Shown: positions 12,801-24,374 of the stretch, piece after piece
Layout of the letters: each line of letters opens with the position of its first letter
Position numbering within the stretch: position 1 is the first letter of the stretch
NCBI GenBank assembly: GCA_028023455.1
Contig: JAQFVV010012672.1
Coordinates: 438,001 to 502,000, forward strand
Length of the DNA: 64,000 nucleotides
From: Epiperipatus broadwayi
Taxonomy: Eukaryota > Onychophora > Udeonychophora > Euonychophora > Peripatidae
Direction of reading: 5' to 3'
Notes under the pieces: model-generated
Seen by the model: only the letters and a program-made list of their open reading frames with translations
Database searches by the model: none
What the model was told of the DNA's origin: nothing
Position numbers and translations under genes: made by a program

Positions 12801-13941
12801 ATGTTTGAGCAGGCAGACTTTTAATAGTTTCCACCATATTTCATCTCTCAATACTTTAAACTAAATTAGAGATATTATTTTCCCCCTATTCCACATGCCT
12901 GATCAATGTTTTAATTACAAGAATTTCAAAATTAAAAATATAATTATCATAAAAATCTATACATTTTACAATTAATTCAACAGAAATATACAAATATATA
13001 ATCCCTTTTTTAAAGCAAAGGATAAAGCTAAAACCTAATAATACAATATAATAGTAATAATCATGATTAAATAAATATTGATTTATAATTTAATATACTA
13101 TTATTCTATCATATATATTAAAACAGTTATTACCAGGTTTCTTAATTAATGTAAGTGCTTACATCTGTTTAGTCAGAATTTCCTGTTTTACAATAGATAT
13201 TTTTTTTATGGCAGTCCCAAGACAGTTTGTTTATAGTTCATCATCTGATTGATCTATCTTCCGATTTCCCAATCAATATTTCCAGCTGGTTGTTAACAGT
13301 AAGTTTCTTCTTTCTGCACAATTGTCTTTTTTTTTTTTTCCCTTTTTCTTCAGCTGATCACAAATGATAAACTATCTTTCCTTCATTTATCACTTTAGGC
13401 TGTTAGGCACAAGTATATTTCCTTCTTTTACCACTGTCTCGCTCAGGTTAACTATTATCACTTTTGAGTAATTTTGGAAGGAGTCAGCAATGGTATACAA
13501 ATTTCTGGACAAGAAAAACATATCTTTGATGATGATGGCATCACTGTATTTCATCTTTCTTTTCATACCAGGGCTATACTTTCCTAATCTTTCTTCTTAC
13601 AGTGCTACATACTAGAGTAGATATGAACATACATATAGTGAATTAGCCACTCGTGCTGAAGGAACAAGAAGTAGTATATTCAATCTTTTTTTTTTTTTTT
13701 TTATGACACTGAGAATATTATTCTCTCATTGGCAAATATAATATGCTGTATCTGATTTCATTACAAAAAGTTGAAGCTAAAAAATACATTATTCAGTTAT
13801 GAATCCCTTTTTGGTTTAACAATCTTCACTAATTTCATGTGTTCATTCTGCTAGACAATTTTTAATTCATTTTTTCTTGATAAACAACATTTTTTTTTCA
13901 TAACAAAAGATAAAATATAGAGAAATAAAATAGCTAAAACA
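6860..13941. other. Seven kilobases with no recognisable gene; C-over-G skew from about 7,200 to 11,250
   Basis: No protein motif, tRNA or clear transposon end was found. From about 7,200 to 11,250 the plus strand is strikingly poor in G (some 60-base lines have 0-2 G against 8-13 C), unlike both flanks. A CCAAT/TATA-like pair on the minus strand is listed separately. 12,480-12,560 contains CAGGTTCAAATC, which looks like a lone tRNA-type box B. 11,826-11,836 is an 11-G run. 13,681-13,702 and 13,327-13,340 are T runs. Confidence 0.55.
10354..10386 (-). promoter_or_regulatory. Possible CCAAT + TATA promoter pair, minus strand
   Basis: Read on the minus strand, ACCAATC (10,382-10,386 core) is followed about 25 bp later by GGTATAAAAG (TATAAAA at 10,354-10,360). 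The skewed, G-richer sense strand would run from here toward lower coordinates. No initiator at the expected distance and no ORF downstream were seen. In so AT-rich a region a TATA match alone means little; the CCAAT neighbour raises it slightly. Confidence 0.25.
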
Positions 13942-14175
13942 GTAATATTTCTGTAGTGTAACTTTCACTACATAAATCTCACATAAGGTAGGGACTGGTT
14001 TCTATCTGCTTTTAACATCTTGTGGAAGAATGTAATCATAAACATATGACTTTTCACATGTCTTTGGCCATATGTTTATGATTATATCTTTCCATAAGAT
14101 GTTAAAAGCGGATAGAAACCAGATTTTATCTTGCATGAGATTGATATAGTGAAAATTACACTACAGAAATATTAT
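13942..14175. mobile_element. Foldback (palindromic) MITE
   Basis: Two arms of about 107 bp (13,942-14,048 and 14,069-14,175) are imperfect reverse complements around a 20-bp loop. Shared blocks include TTTCTGTAGTGTAA, GGTTTCTATC, TTTTAACATCTT and ATAAACATATG. No coding capacity. Such near-perfect hairpins are typical of non-autonomous DNA elements. No clear target duplication was found. Confidence 0.8.
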
Positions 14176-15257
14176 TCATTACTGGATAATTTCTAGACTA
14201 AAGAATGATTAATAAAAATTATTAGCTAAGAGAGTGTATTGACACATTCCATCACTATGACCAGAATTAATTCACCTTTCTCTATCTCAGCTTGTACACA
14301 CTTAGTATTGTCTTGTTTTTAATTTGTAGTTATTTACAGTGTTACAATATATATATATTTCATAAAATATAGTTCTGGGGATAATGAAATTATAACATTT
14401 TACTTTTTTATTATCTATAACATTTTTAAAACTTATTACTTTTAAGATTACTTTAATTATGATGAAAATATGCTGTTCATTTTATTTAAAAAAATAAATA
14501 TATAGTATAATAATTTTATATTTGGTTTTATTTTCTGAGTGAATGTAAATGAGTTAACATGCACATAGTAAATATATATATATAAATGAGCTCTTTCAAT
14601 TTATTATCCTTATTTTAATTTTGTTATAATCATTATTTACACGTGCATGTTAAAAATTATAAAAACTAATTAATAATTAATTATTTTACTGCAAAGTATT
14701 TTATGCTAGAAAAAATATCTTTTTTAACAAAAGACAAAAGTATCAGTACACAATAGGAAGATTAAAATTTAATTTGATTTTGACTATTGATTTTTTTTAA
14801 TGAAAAAGAGTGTAATAAAAAAATGTGATCATATTCAATCAAAGATATTACTATATAAATGCTTTTTCAATATTGTTTCAAGAGAAAACAATTAAACAAT
14901 ACTTAAATGTAATACCTGAATATATAATATTAATCATAAAACATTATTTATCATATTAAACTCTTGTCATTGATTCTATATATCAATTAATCTCTCAAAT
15001 GATTTTTTTTGTGAACATAAATTGATAGGTTTTTTTTTCATGTTTTTCCTTCATTCATATTTTTAATGACAAAAGAATTAAGTGCCTATTTTATCTTTAC
15101 AATTTTTACAATTTCATTGAAAGCACAAATTCAAAAAACAAAATTATTCTAAAAAATAAAATCAACTTTGCAAAAGAAAAAAAACACAAATAAATAATTA
15201 AAACAAAAGATTTCAATTTCATTTTACCTTTCAGGATAAAAAAGTATGTTGTCAAGT
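14176..15257. other. AT-rich stretch, nothing recognised
   Basis: No motif or repeat end was identified. Several A and T runs and short (AT)n tracts occur. Confidence 0.5.
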
Positions 15258-15367
15258 GTTGTTAGCCGAAAGGTCATCGCACTCGCCTTGCAACCAAGTA
15301 GTTGGTTGCAGACGGGTGTGGGTTCGCGTCCCGGCCGATGCTATGACATATGAGGAAAAAAAAAAAA
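15258..15367 (+). mobile_element. tRNA-derived SINE, family A (copy 1)
   Basis: A tRNA-like head carries box A (TTAGCCGAAAGG, 15,262-15,273) and box B (GGGTTCGCGTCCC, 15,320-15,332), the internal Pol III promoter. It is followed by CGATGCTATGACA and an A run. The head looks like a degraded tRNA, but the long unpaired middle and the A tail mark a SINE rather than a working tRNA gene. It is the least decayed family member here. Confidence 0.85.
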
Positions 15368-15734
15368 GTATATTTAATAAACCTTTTCATGCTCTTTTAT
15401 GTTTAAGGCAAATCACAGTTTCCTTAAAGTAAAACTTTATAAACTAAAATATTCCTTGAAATATTAAAAATCAATTTGTATTTTTTTTTTTTTTAAAAAA
15501 AAAACAACAACGAATAATAATACTTAGCATGACAATATCAGTAAATTTTTATCTAATTATTTTTTTGCTAAAAATGAATGCATTCAAATAAAAGCTAAAT
15601 ATAAATATGCAAAAACAAATATTTAATAATTTTACAAAGTAAAATAAGACAAACAAGTAAACAGATTATGTATAAACTTATTTTCTGTTTATCAAAATAT
15701 CAACAATTTTTTGAATAAAAAAAAAAAGATATAC

Positions 15735-17110
15735 AATATGCAATTAAAGTTATAAAAATAGTTAAAGCTCCAGGTAATGATGGAATCTTAAAAGCAAAAA
15801 CAGAAATAATTTTTTTTTTTTTTTGGCAAAGTTATATCCAAATATATAAATGATAAAAATGCACCAGATGATTGGAAAAATGCAGTATTAATATTAAAAC
15901 TAATATTTAAAAAAAAAATAATAAAGAAGATATTACAAATTACAGACCTATGAATGTTTACTAAAACAATTACAACTTATCTATAGTGAACTTTTGATTT
16001 TATCCAAACAAAACAACAAGCTGGATTTATAAGTGATTTTAGTATATTAGATCATATCCAAGTATTGAGAGGAGTTATAGAAAGAACTAATGAATATGAG
16101 TTGCCATTTGATTCTATAAGCATGTCTTTATTGATTAAATATCATGAAGATATGGACCCAGAATATTGTCATTTTCTGAAGAATATTTATAAAAATGCAA
16201 CAGCAACAATTAAATTACATAATAATATGAAAAATATTAGCAATTGAGAAGGATAGATGACTGAGTGACTCAATATCTCCAAAACTTTTTACAGCAGTTT
16301 TTCAATTTTGTGAATTAAAATGGGGAGCTAGGAGAATAAAAATAAATGGTAATTATTTAAGTCATCTAGATTTTGCAGATGATATAGTTATTTTGGCAAA
16401 TAATGTTTTAGAGTTTCAGAAAATGTTATAGGATTAAAGGTAAATATTAAAAAGGCTAAAGAAATGTTCAATAGACTTTATCAAATGAAGAAAATAAAGA
16501 CTGATGATGAGTTAGAAGTTAACAACTACAAATATCTTGTTCAGATTATTACCACAGATGGGAACATAATGGATGAAATTAGTCAAAGAATTACAGTTGA
16601 TTAGAATGCTTTTGGCAAAAGTAATTTAATATTAAAAGGAAATATGCCTATGAGTTTGAAAAGAAAGGTTTTTAATAAATGTGTTACCAATTCTTATGTA
16701 CGAATCTGAAACTTGGACCCTTAACAGAAACATGATACAGACACTTCAGACCATTCAGCAAAGTTATGAAGAAGTGTCTGTTAGGAGTAACTAGAGATTG
16801 AAAATGCAATACATGGGCAAGAGAACAAACAAGTATTATTGACATCATTGAAAAGATTAAAAGACTGAAGTGGAGTTGGGCTGGACATATTGCTAGAAGA
16901 GATCATATTTGACAAATGAAATATTAAATTGGATTCCAAGAGATTATAAAAGACCTAAAAATAGACCATATGTGAGATGGATGACTGAACTAAGGGTGTG
17001 CACTGGGGAGAATGTGGAAAAGTGAGGCTATAGATAGATGTATTGAATTTGGAGTGGATTGATAATGATTGAAAATGATATTAACAGAAGCTTATGCCAT
17101 GCAAATGCAG
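15735..17110 (+). pseudogene. RTE-type LINE reverse transcriptase remnant
   Basis: Order of motifs: KAPGNDGI (about 15,765), then the RT1 motif NYRP near 15,940. Next comes AGFISDFSILDHIQVLRGVIERTNEYELPFDSI (16,020-16,110), SDSISPKLFTAVF (16,265-16,300), FADDIVILAN with the catalytic DD (about 16,370) and ARRDH near 16,890. The last is PRDYKRPKN-like sequence near 16,935. This is the usual order in RTE-clade elements. The stretch between ELP and FDSI lacks the segment that normally carries the first catalytic aspartate, so about ten residues have been deleted. An A/T-rich insert at 15,810-15,825 and many stops and frameshifts break it. The endonuclease domain is missing (5' truncated). Confidence 0.85.
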
Positions 17111-17788
17111 AAGTGCACTTCCTCCTTACTAGATCAAGTACTCTAATTGAGTTTATCTCTTGGAATCATTAATAGCTGCTGATAATAGGCTCTTTACTTA
17201 AAATTAAAATCTCAATCTATTATATAATAGTCTTTTTTTAATTAAAGTTTTTACCATCAAATGATCACAATAGCTTCCTGCTATTGAAAGTACAAATTTA
17301 TGTGAAAATCAATTAAGAGTTTATGATGACTTTCTTCATTTCTAGCATTCTACTTTAAAAATACTACTACTACTTTTATTTTTCTCTAATTACATGCACT
17401 TCTAATTTGCTTTTTATTTTCAATAGCAATCTTGATTCCCAATTAACAAAAATTTTAAAAACTTCTTTGTGTGACTAAATTTTTTGTACTTGTTAATTTT
17501 AATACTCCTAGTCATTTGTCCTCAAAGCAATTGATGGTATTATAAATCATTTTCAGCCTTAAAGTCTAATACTATTATTAATAAATGCAAAAAAAAAAAG
17601 TTTTTATAAAATAAAATCCTTCTTCCCATACTAAATCAAAATCTTTATTGCTACTTAAAAAAGTACATAAAATTATTATCTCCTATAAATTAATTTATTT
17701 AATGTATATTATTTATTTTTATATAAAAAGCCTATATATATATGTATAATGGAGGAAAAATTAAATATTATCTTTCAATTCTTATTTT
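17111..17788. other. AT-rich stretch, nothing recognised
   Basis: Between the RTE remnant and the first Merlin element I see no coding or repeat signal. Confidence 0.45.
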
Positions 17789-17796
17789 AAATAATG

Positions 17797-19223
17797 AGTA
17801 GCACAGAAGACACATCGTGCCTTTTCATATTCATGATAAATGTCTAACTTTGCGATCCAGTTAAATTTTAAACCCTGCGATCCCATTTGATCTAGTCCAA
17901 TAACATGATAAATTTACAATTTCATTTACTGTCCAGATTTCATTGGAACAAGTTATTCTCAAAGTGTTTTTTTTATCTCAGTGCTGATTTACTTTTCCAT
18001 TTTCTGATTAATACTACAATTTTTTTAAATAGTGGAAATGATGAACTTTGGAGTTTACCTGCTACTGGGATTAATGCGGTCAAGTATATCTACACTTTGC
18101 ATGAGCAATGGCATTGTAACATTCGAGGATGTGATAATAAAATAGACCTTTGTAAGGGAACGTGATTGGAGAGTTCCAGAATTCCATTTTTGATAATGAT
18201 CCAATTTATTTACAGCTGGACTTGCAAATTAACATCCATAGAATAAGAAGAAACCGAGTTTGGTTTAGCAGACAAAACTATAATAGACTGGAATAATTAT
18301 ACGTGGGAAACTTGGGCCATTGCAATGATAGAGCAAGAAAAATATAAAATTGGAGGCCCTAACAAAATCATTGAAATTGATGAGAATCTTTTGCACAAAA
18401 AGAAAAAAACAAGCTGGACCAATTCTTCTGGGACAGTGGATGTTTGATGGCTTACACAGGGAGACTGACAAGTGTCTCATCATGAGAATTCATGATAGAA
18501 CAGTGACAACTCTGATAGAAGCCATCAAACAAAATGTGGAAGAGAAATAGACAATTTAGTCTGACTGTTGGAAAGCCTATATAACTGTTGAATTATGAGC
18601 TTCTGGTTACAACAATTTTCATGTGAATCACATGTTAAGTAAGACTCCATTTTGAAAAAAAAAAAAAAAATTTACTTTAAGTCTCCATTTTGGAACAAAA
18701 TTTTATTCACTTAAAATAAAGTAGAATAGACAAATGATTGTTTCATCATGGTAAGTATGATTTCATTTTAAGCATTTTGTAATTTCATGTCAGATAGACA
18801 TAATATTTTAGATATAATATTTAGACATGCCAATTTTGCTTTAGTGATTATTTTTTAATTTCTGACAGATTTAAATATCTGTATTTAAAGTAATATTTGG
18901 GAATTGCATAATGCCATGTTATATTTAATATTTTTTGTGTGAAATTTATATTTTCAATATTGTTAAAAATGTACTTTTACAGATATAGTCCGATGCAATT
19001 AGTGTCACATAACAGAGCTGCTACATCATTTCACATACGTATTCAGTCTGCGATAACTTTGTAAATCTTGTGAAAATATCATGTACATGTGGTCCATTTT
19101 GATGAATTTATAATTTAAGTTTGCACAAGTTCCAGTGTACAGGTTATTTGATCAGATCAAAGATTAGAAATTTATCAGTAATATGAATGTGAAACGGCAT
19201 AGCAGGTCTAATATGTGAGTATC
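17797..19223 (+). mobile_element. Merlin DNA transposon, copy 1
   Basis: The inverted ends match those of the second copy at 31,208-32,742. Left: TGCCTTTTCATATTCATG at 17,818. Right: GAATGTGAAACGGCATAGCAG ending near 19,210. Candidate 8-bp target duplications AAATAATG (17,789-17,796) and AAATAAAG (19,224-19,231) agree at 7 of 8 positions, the size known for Merlin/IS1016-type elements. It contains a broken ISXO2-type transposase. The left terminal bases have diverged, so the left boundary is approximate. Confidence 0.8.
18015..18660 (+). pseudogene. Merlin (ISXO2/DDE_Tnp_IS1595-type) transposase, broken
   Basis: The decayed frame reads CNIRGCDNKIDLCKGT (remnant of the N-terminal Cys-rich part), a TGA where Trp is usual, then LESSRIPF. 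Next comes DWNNYTWETWAIAMIEQEKYKIGG and PNKIIEIDEN with the first catalytic acidic residues (about 18,362-18,385). A frameshift in the A run near 18,400-18,410 moves the frame to GPILLGQWMFDGL ... DRTVTTLIEAIKQNVEEK. Two stops follow, then SDCWKAYITVE with the second catalytic D (about 18,560) and NFHVNHMLSK. The region that should hold the last catalytic residue is gone. The order and wording are diagnostic of the family. Confidence 0.88.
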
Positions 19224-19231
19224 AAATAAAG

Positions 19232-20543
19232 TATAAAGGGTGTGATAAGACACATTCTTTTCAAATTATTTATCCCTTTATTTTTTATCTTAACTTCACA
19301 AAGTCCAACAATATATCAAAAAAATGTTAGTTTTTTTTCCTAATTCATGCAATCATCCTTCACTTGAAAATGACTTTTAGTTGTAGATAATTAAATAAAA
19401 TATCAGAAAATAGCAGCATGGGTCCACAACAAAAAGATTCTTAGCATTCTGCGTTTGGCTACCAATTGCTTTGATTTTATAGCCTATTAGGAATGAAAGA
19501 CATAATTTTTGTCTGTTAAATTTTTTTTTTTTAAATTATTCACATAGACACTTCATCCTGCCTTAAAAAAACTAAACTGATATTTCAATTAAGAAAGGCA
19601 AATCAAAATTAAAAAAAGATAGGTGTTTCTTCATCTTAAACACAGAGATAAGAAACCAGTAACTTCAGAACACTGAACTGAAGCATGTTAGAGAGCATTC
19701 CAACCATGTTCATTTATTATATGAATAATCACATAATAATAACATCTGCAATTACAAATAATATAAGAAGCAGATATCAGGAATTTGTTTTATTTGGTTT
19801 CTTTAAGGTCTCAAAAGAAATCAAAGATATTCTTTAAATTAACAATAATTTTTTTTCTGCAGTTATGGAAAATTATATTTAAGGTATTACACAAGGAGTG
19901 GGGAGATGTAGGAATTCAATTAATTTTTCCATGTAGTTGTATTTAATAGCAGATATATTAATCTTTATTAAAGTTTAATGTGTACACCGGGGCTACAAAC
20001 AATAAGATAATTTTAGCCTAATAAATAGGTAATAATAATTATTTAAGATATTTATCTGGGAGTGGGGGTGGTCATAATTATAAAGGTAGGAAATTTTGCA
20101 ACTTTAGAATAAATTATAATAAGTTGTAACAATTTCTAGAACTCAAATGATAACATATATAATATTTATTATAAGGAAGAGACATGAATCCTCTATTAGT
20201 AAAATATAAAATAATACAGAAGTATTTGACCCCCTCCCCCCAGCAAGTTATATGTTAACTAACTGTCAGTAAATGTAAAATGTAGAATGGGCCTACCTAC
20301 ACTTCCTTTAGCTTTGATGTATATAAGCATACCATTTGCTGACATACGTACACAAAGAGGGTGACTTATATATTCATATTAACATAACTTCAAGACAACT
20401 ATAAGTAATTCTGAAATCATTGTTACTAATCAGAGGGAACATATAATACAACTTGAAAAATTCCCCCTAAAAATGAACCACAAGACTTTAAAAATATAAT
20501 GACAAGATCTTAAGACTAATCATGTAAAATTCATAACAGTAAC
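19232..20543. other. AT-rich stretch, nothing recognised
   Basis: No element ends or coding motifs. A C-run (20,231-20,240) and poly(T)/poly(A) tracts are present. Confidence 0.45.
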
Positions 20544-20775
20544 AGACTTCTTTAAAAATGTTTTATGATGAATTTGAGCATAGTTTTTGTGGAAGAAATT
20601 CACTGATAAGATTAACTGAAGATAAAATATAATGTAGAACTATAATTAGGCAAATTGTTGAAATATTTCTAGAAGTAAATTTTGCTGAAAATGTTAAAAG
20701 AGTAAAATTTCAAATATGACTAAAGAAACAATTGGTGATATATATATACGTGGATGAATGTGTTTCATGGGATGG
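20544..20775 (+). repeat. Dispersed repeat, copy 1 (partner at 62,464)
   Basis: TTCTTTAAAAATGTTTTATG ATGAATTTGAGCATAG and the following 200 bp align with 62,464-62,745. Shared blocks continue to ATATACGTGGATGAATGT near the end. No coding motif, so the family is unknown. Confidence 0.6.
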
Positions 20776-21356
20776 TTTCGATAATCTTTTAAAATCTGTA
20801 TAATTATTTTTTTTTAATTATGGAATTAAAATGGCTATAGAGTTTACAAATAGTTGCTAATTATTATAAATTGAATGCAATAATTTTGTTACGTTATTAT
20901 TAAAATATTATTATAATTTTGTAAGTTAATAAAAAATGATTTGTATATTTATTGTTAGGGGATTGTTATGCTTGATTGCTTGTCTTAAAAAAATATTGGC
21001 ATTTTGGCACTTTTAAGAATTTGTGTAAAGTAGAAATATCTAAAGAATGAAACCAACCCAAATTAAAAATAAGTAGAATATTTGACACATTCAAGAAAAA
21101 AAAGATATCTTAACTATAGCAAAACTAATACGCTTCTTTTTTTTTATCACTTGTCAAATGATAAGGTAAAAAAACAGAACAATTTTAAACTTGCACTAAG
21201 AAAACTTGTTTATCATATATAGTGTAAATCAAATCCATTTCCTAATCGCAGAAAAGCTAGCTTCTGTGAGATGCAATTCATAGCAAGTCAGCTCTTATGA
21301 AAAAAAAAAATCAACTTATAAAAGTATTTAAAAAATGAAGTTAAACAAATACTTTC

Positions 21357-21428
21357 CGACTGCCTTGCAGTTGCCCGGGTTGCGGGTTCGCGTCCCAGCC
21401 GATGCTATGACACTTAAAAAAAAAAAAC
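21357..21428 (+). mobile_element. SINE family A (copy 2, 5' truncated)
   Basis: Begins inside the tRNA-like head at CGACTGCCTTGCAGTTGCCC. Box B GGGTTCGCGTCCC is intact at 21,384-21,396, followed by CGATGCTATGACACTT and an A run. Box A is missing, so it could not be transcribed from its own promoter. Confidence 0.85.
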
Positions 21429-22383
21429 AACTAAAAATACTTTCTTTTTATAGAAGTCATGGAATGGAATAAGTTAAGTAGCCTTTGTCAAACACAAGTG
21501 ATTTTTTAAATATCTCATCACTGTATATATAAAATACACGGAGAGTCTGCTATTATCACAACCTGAGTTTGAATTAATATAATGTAAAACTAATTTGTAT
21601 ATACAGTATATACTTCTGTTTTAACTTAGAATTTATTTAACTATAGCCAGAATAGATAAAAACAAAATATTGGTCGATAAATGGATATCAGCTACTTTTA
21701 ACTAGAAGATAAAGAAAAAAAAATAAAGATAGAAAAATGCTCAAAACCTTACCACCTGGCAAATTCCTTTTCCTCACTCATATATATCACTTGCCCAAAC
21801 AACTGAAACCATTTGACCACATCTTAATATTATCATGCAAATCAACTTTCTAATCCTCTCCAAGACTTTCTGTCATTGCACCAATCTCTAACAACTCATA
21901 ATTATTTTTAGAGAGTTATTTGCCTTGCAATGAGCTACTTTGCACATCTTCATATAAATACACATTACTTAATCTATCTTAATATTGGAAAATAGTTTCA
22001 GTAAATTCTCATTAAAAGAAAAAAACTTGTTAATTAGAATATCTCTGCAAGCACATTATGATTTAGATAGTTTATCATTATAAATATTTTATTACTTCTG
22101 ATAATTCATGTCATAAAGTCTCTACTGAGTTACTACTTTGCTTCTTGAATTAAAATGGAAAGATCATTAATAGTTGTTCTTTCATGATCCAAAGTACTAC
22201 TAATGGTATTTCTGATAATGTTATTTCATTAATATTAGAGTTGTACTTTTAAGAATTGTCTTCTGGGTGGCATATTACTACATTTTGAAATCTTTGTGAC
22301 TTAGGACTTCTCAACAAATATCTCGATTCAACTTCAGTTTCTCATATTACTACTTGAATTTGACATGACTTCTGAGAAACTAT
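21429..22383. other. AT-rich stretch; possible fragment of a dispersed repeat
   Basis: 21,650-21,775 (ATTGGTCGATAAATGGATATC ... AACTAGAAGATAAAG ... CTTACCACC) resembles 28,330-28,440 in the same order, suggesting a shared repeat. The rest shows nothing. Confidence 0.4.
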
Positions 22384-23280
22384 TTGATTACATCAGCAAT
22401 TCTCTTTAAACTTAATACATTATTAATTAAAAATATAGTTAATTTATTCTACTACATCAAGATTGGATTTAATTACCAAAACATTATTGACACAATCATT
22501 CCCACAGATACGCCTCCCCTGAATATTAAAAAAAATTGGCTACAACTTCTCATCTCACTTATTGATAAACAAATGGATTTAAATGAAATTCTTTTTAATA
22601 ATAAGCACACATATTGGGACACGTTTAAAACGATAAATCCTCAGCTGATATGCCCTCCTAGTTATCTTGAAGTGACTAATATCAATCTTTTTAATAACAT
22701 GAGAAAATGGTATTTAATGCCTAAATATATTGATTTTATCATTAAAATAAATCTATCTTCACTTCCTACCAACGATTTCCTTGTTTTAAATAGAGGATTT
22801 AAAAAGATTGATTCCTTATGTATTTTATGTAAAAAAGATAGTGAAACATTTGATCATATTCTTGTTTCTTGCTCGGGACTAAGAGAAGCAAAATATATAA
22901 TTCAAAATTATTTCAATAATCACAATCCATAACTCTTTGATATCATTCATAATATTAAAATGGGTAATTTCTGCAATATCAGAAGATGCATATTTATTAA
23001 CCATGTAATATGGTTACTTAGATGCCATATAGTTATAACAAATTCTCCATTGAACTTACAACTATTTATTAAAAATACATTTAATTCTATTCGAAAAAAA
23101 GATAAGCTTCTTGCACCCAAAGAAATCTACCTACCCACATGGACTGGATCTTAGTACAAGAAATTCAGAAAGTTATTAGTAAAAATGTAAATTTATACTA
23201 GTTTTTTTTTGTTGTTGTCTAGAGAAATTCATTTGTAACACTTTATATAAAATAAACTCTATATTCTTTAAAAAAAAAAA
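22384..23280 (+). pseudogene. C-terminal part and poly(A) tail of a Tx1-like LINE
   Basis: A long open stretch (22,384-22,932) encodes the region after the RT domain: HTYWDTFKTINPQ, then MRKWYLMPKYIDFIIKINLSSLPTNDFL. A zinc-knuckle-like C-x2-C ... H-x4-C motif follows (LCILCKKDSETFDHILVSC). The frame stops at 22,930 and continues shortly after as 22,960-23,154 (VIWLLRCHIVITNSP ... YLPTWTGS). The 3' UTR ends with AATAAA-like signals and an A run at 23,270-23,280. It is strongly 5' truncated, as is common after incomplete reverse transcription. The HTYW..F..INP block is shared with the minus-strand LINE at 37.6-42.5 kb. Confidence 0.8.
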
Positions 23281-23851
23281 TAAAAATTTAAATTAGAAAA
23301 AAAACAAACTATTATATTAGATAAGAATCCTTATGTTTCACTAATGAGTTAAACAGGTATATATAATTTAATCTATTTCATAAGTTTATAAAAATCTATG
23401 TTTTCTATATATAATAATCTCAATACATTTGAGTCGAGGTACATTATAAATAAATATGTCAGTATTTATCTTAAATCTTATGCAAAAAATTTGTTTAAAG
23501 AAATACTCCATGGCATGATAAACAAAATATTTTAATAGATATTTGGGAAAGTTAATTTAAAAATATTCTTAAATTATATCTACTCTAATTGAAAATGTAA
23601 TTCTATGTAAATAAATATACTACATACTACAAACAAACATTCTAGATATTTGAAGAGTATGAGGTGCTGAGCTGTTTTAACAAAGAAAAATGTCTTACAA
23701 GTTTAAATGAATCTAATCAGTGATATATAAACTTATTTCCGAATTGTAAAACACAATTTGAGGATAGCTGTTTGCCTTTCTTTTCTTTTTAAAATATATT
23801 TGAATACAAGTATATTTTTATATACATTTGTAGTCTAGATGTAATTATAGG
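23281..23851. other. AT-rich stretch, nothing recognised
   Basis: No motif seen. Confidence 0.45.
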
Positions 23852-24020
23852 ATACTTGAATACAGACTTTAAACTACTTCCAGTTACCCACTCTGTCTCA
23901 TACAACCAAAATACATGATCACACACCCGTGAAAAAGATAAATAACCTCCAATATATATATTTCATGCTGAACCAGCACTCATCAGTTGGTTCCAATCAT
24001 CATCTTTCACACACATATAT
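23852..24020 (-). mobile_element. Hammerhead-bearing palindromic SINE-like repeat (copy 1)
   Basis: Read on the minus strand: an upstream arm (about 23,991-24,020), a hammerhead core (23,949-23,990), then a body with TTATCTTTTTCAC and GGTTGTATGAGACAGAGTGG (box A-like), ending at GTCTGTATTCAAGT (decayed box B). The upstream arm is roughly complementary to the sequence just after the core, which lengthens stem I. It is related to the repeats at 35.45, 51.45, 52.77 and 57.04 kb. Confidence 0.75.
23949..23990 (-). ncRNA. Type I hammerhead ribozyme, core intact
   Basis: Minus strand, 5' to 3': CCAA (stem I), CUGAUGA (core), GUGCUG-GUU-CAGCAU (6-bp stem II, 3-nt loop, closing G-U), GAAA (core), U-AUAU-A with A15.1-U16.1 and U15.2-A16.2 forming a two-base-pair stem III. 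The cleavage triplet is AUA, then UUGG (stem I). Every core nucleotide known to be needed for hammerhead folding is present. The seven-copy family and identical spacing in other copies argue against chance. Activity is an inference; very short stems III occur in known animal hammerheads. Confidence 0.78.
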
Positions 24021-24374
24021 AATCAGTGCTCAGTTTATATTAAGATAGCAAATCTTCTAACTTTAAAGGATAGGCTTCAATCTATTCCACCCTCCAACAC
24101 TTCAGCCAACCATACCATACCATAGAAAATCTGATGATGGAATGCCCAAATTCCTTGATGATGCCAATATTATTGTCATGCATATGTTAAAGTATAGTAG
24201 GAATTTTTAAAAAAATGAAGCTCCCAAATATTGAATAAATTTTGATTGTATGGTCTATAATATACATATTTGATTGTTAGTATATATTTATTTTGTAGTT
24301 AACTGTTTGTACATATTTTTGAAATAAAATTATCTTGTTTTAACTAAAAAAAAAAAAAAAAATTCTCTTTAAAC
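24021..24374. other. AT-rich stretch ending in an A run
   Basis: 24,290-24,360 reads like the 3' end of a polyadenylated retroelement (AAATAAAATTATC then an A run at 24,344-24,360). The T run of an inverted SINE follows almost directly. No coding sequence. Confidence 0.4.

Noticed and set aside
15258-15344. Possible tRNA gene (box A and box B present)
   Set aside because: The head does not fold into a proper cloverleaf, is followed by an A run and recurs in truncated forms; it is a SINE.
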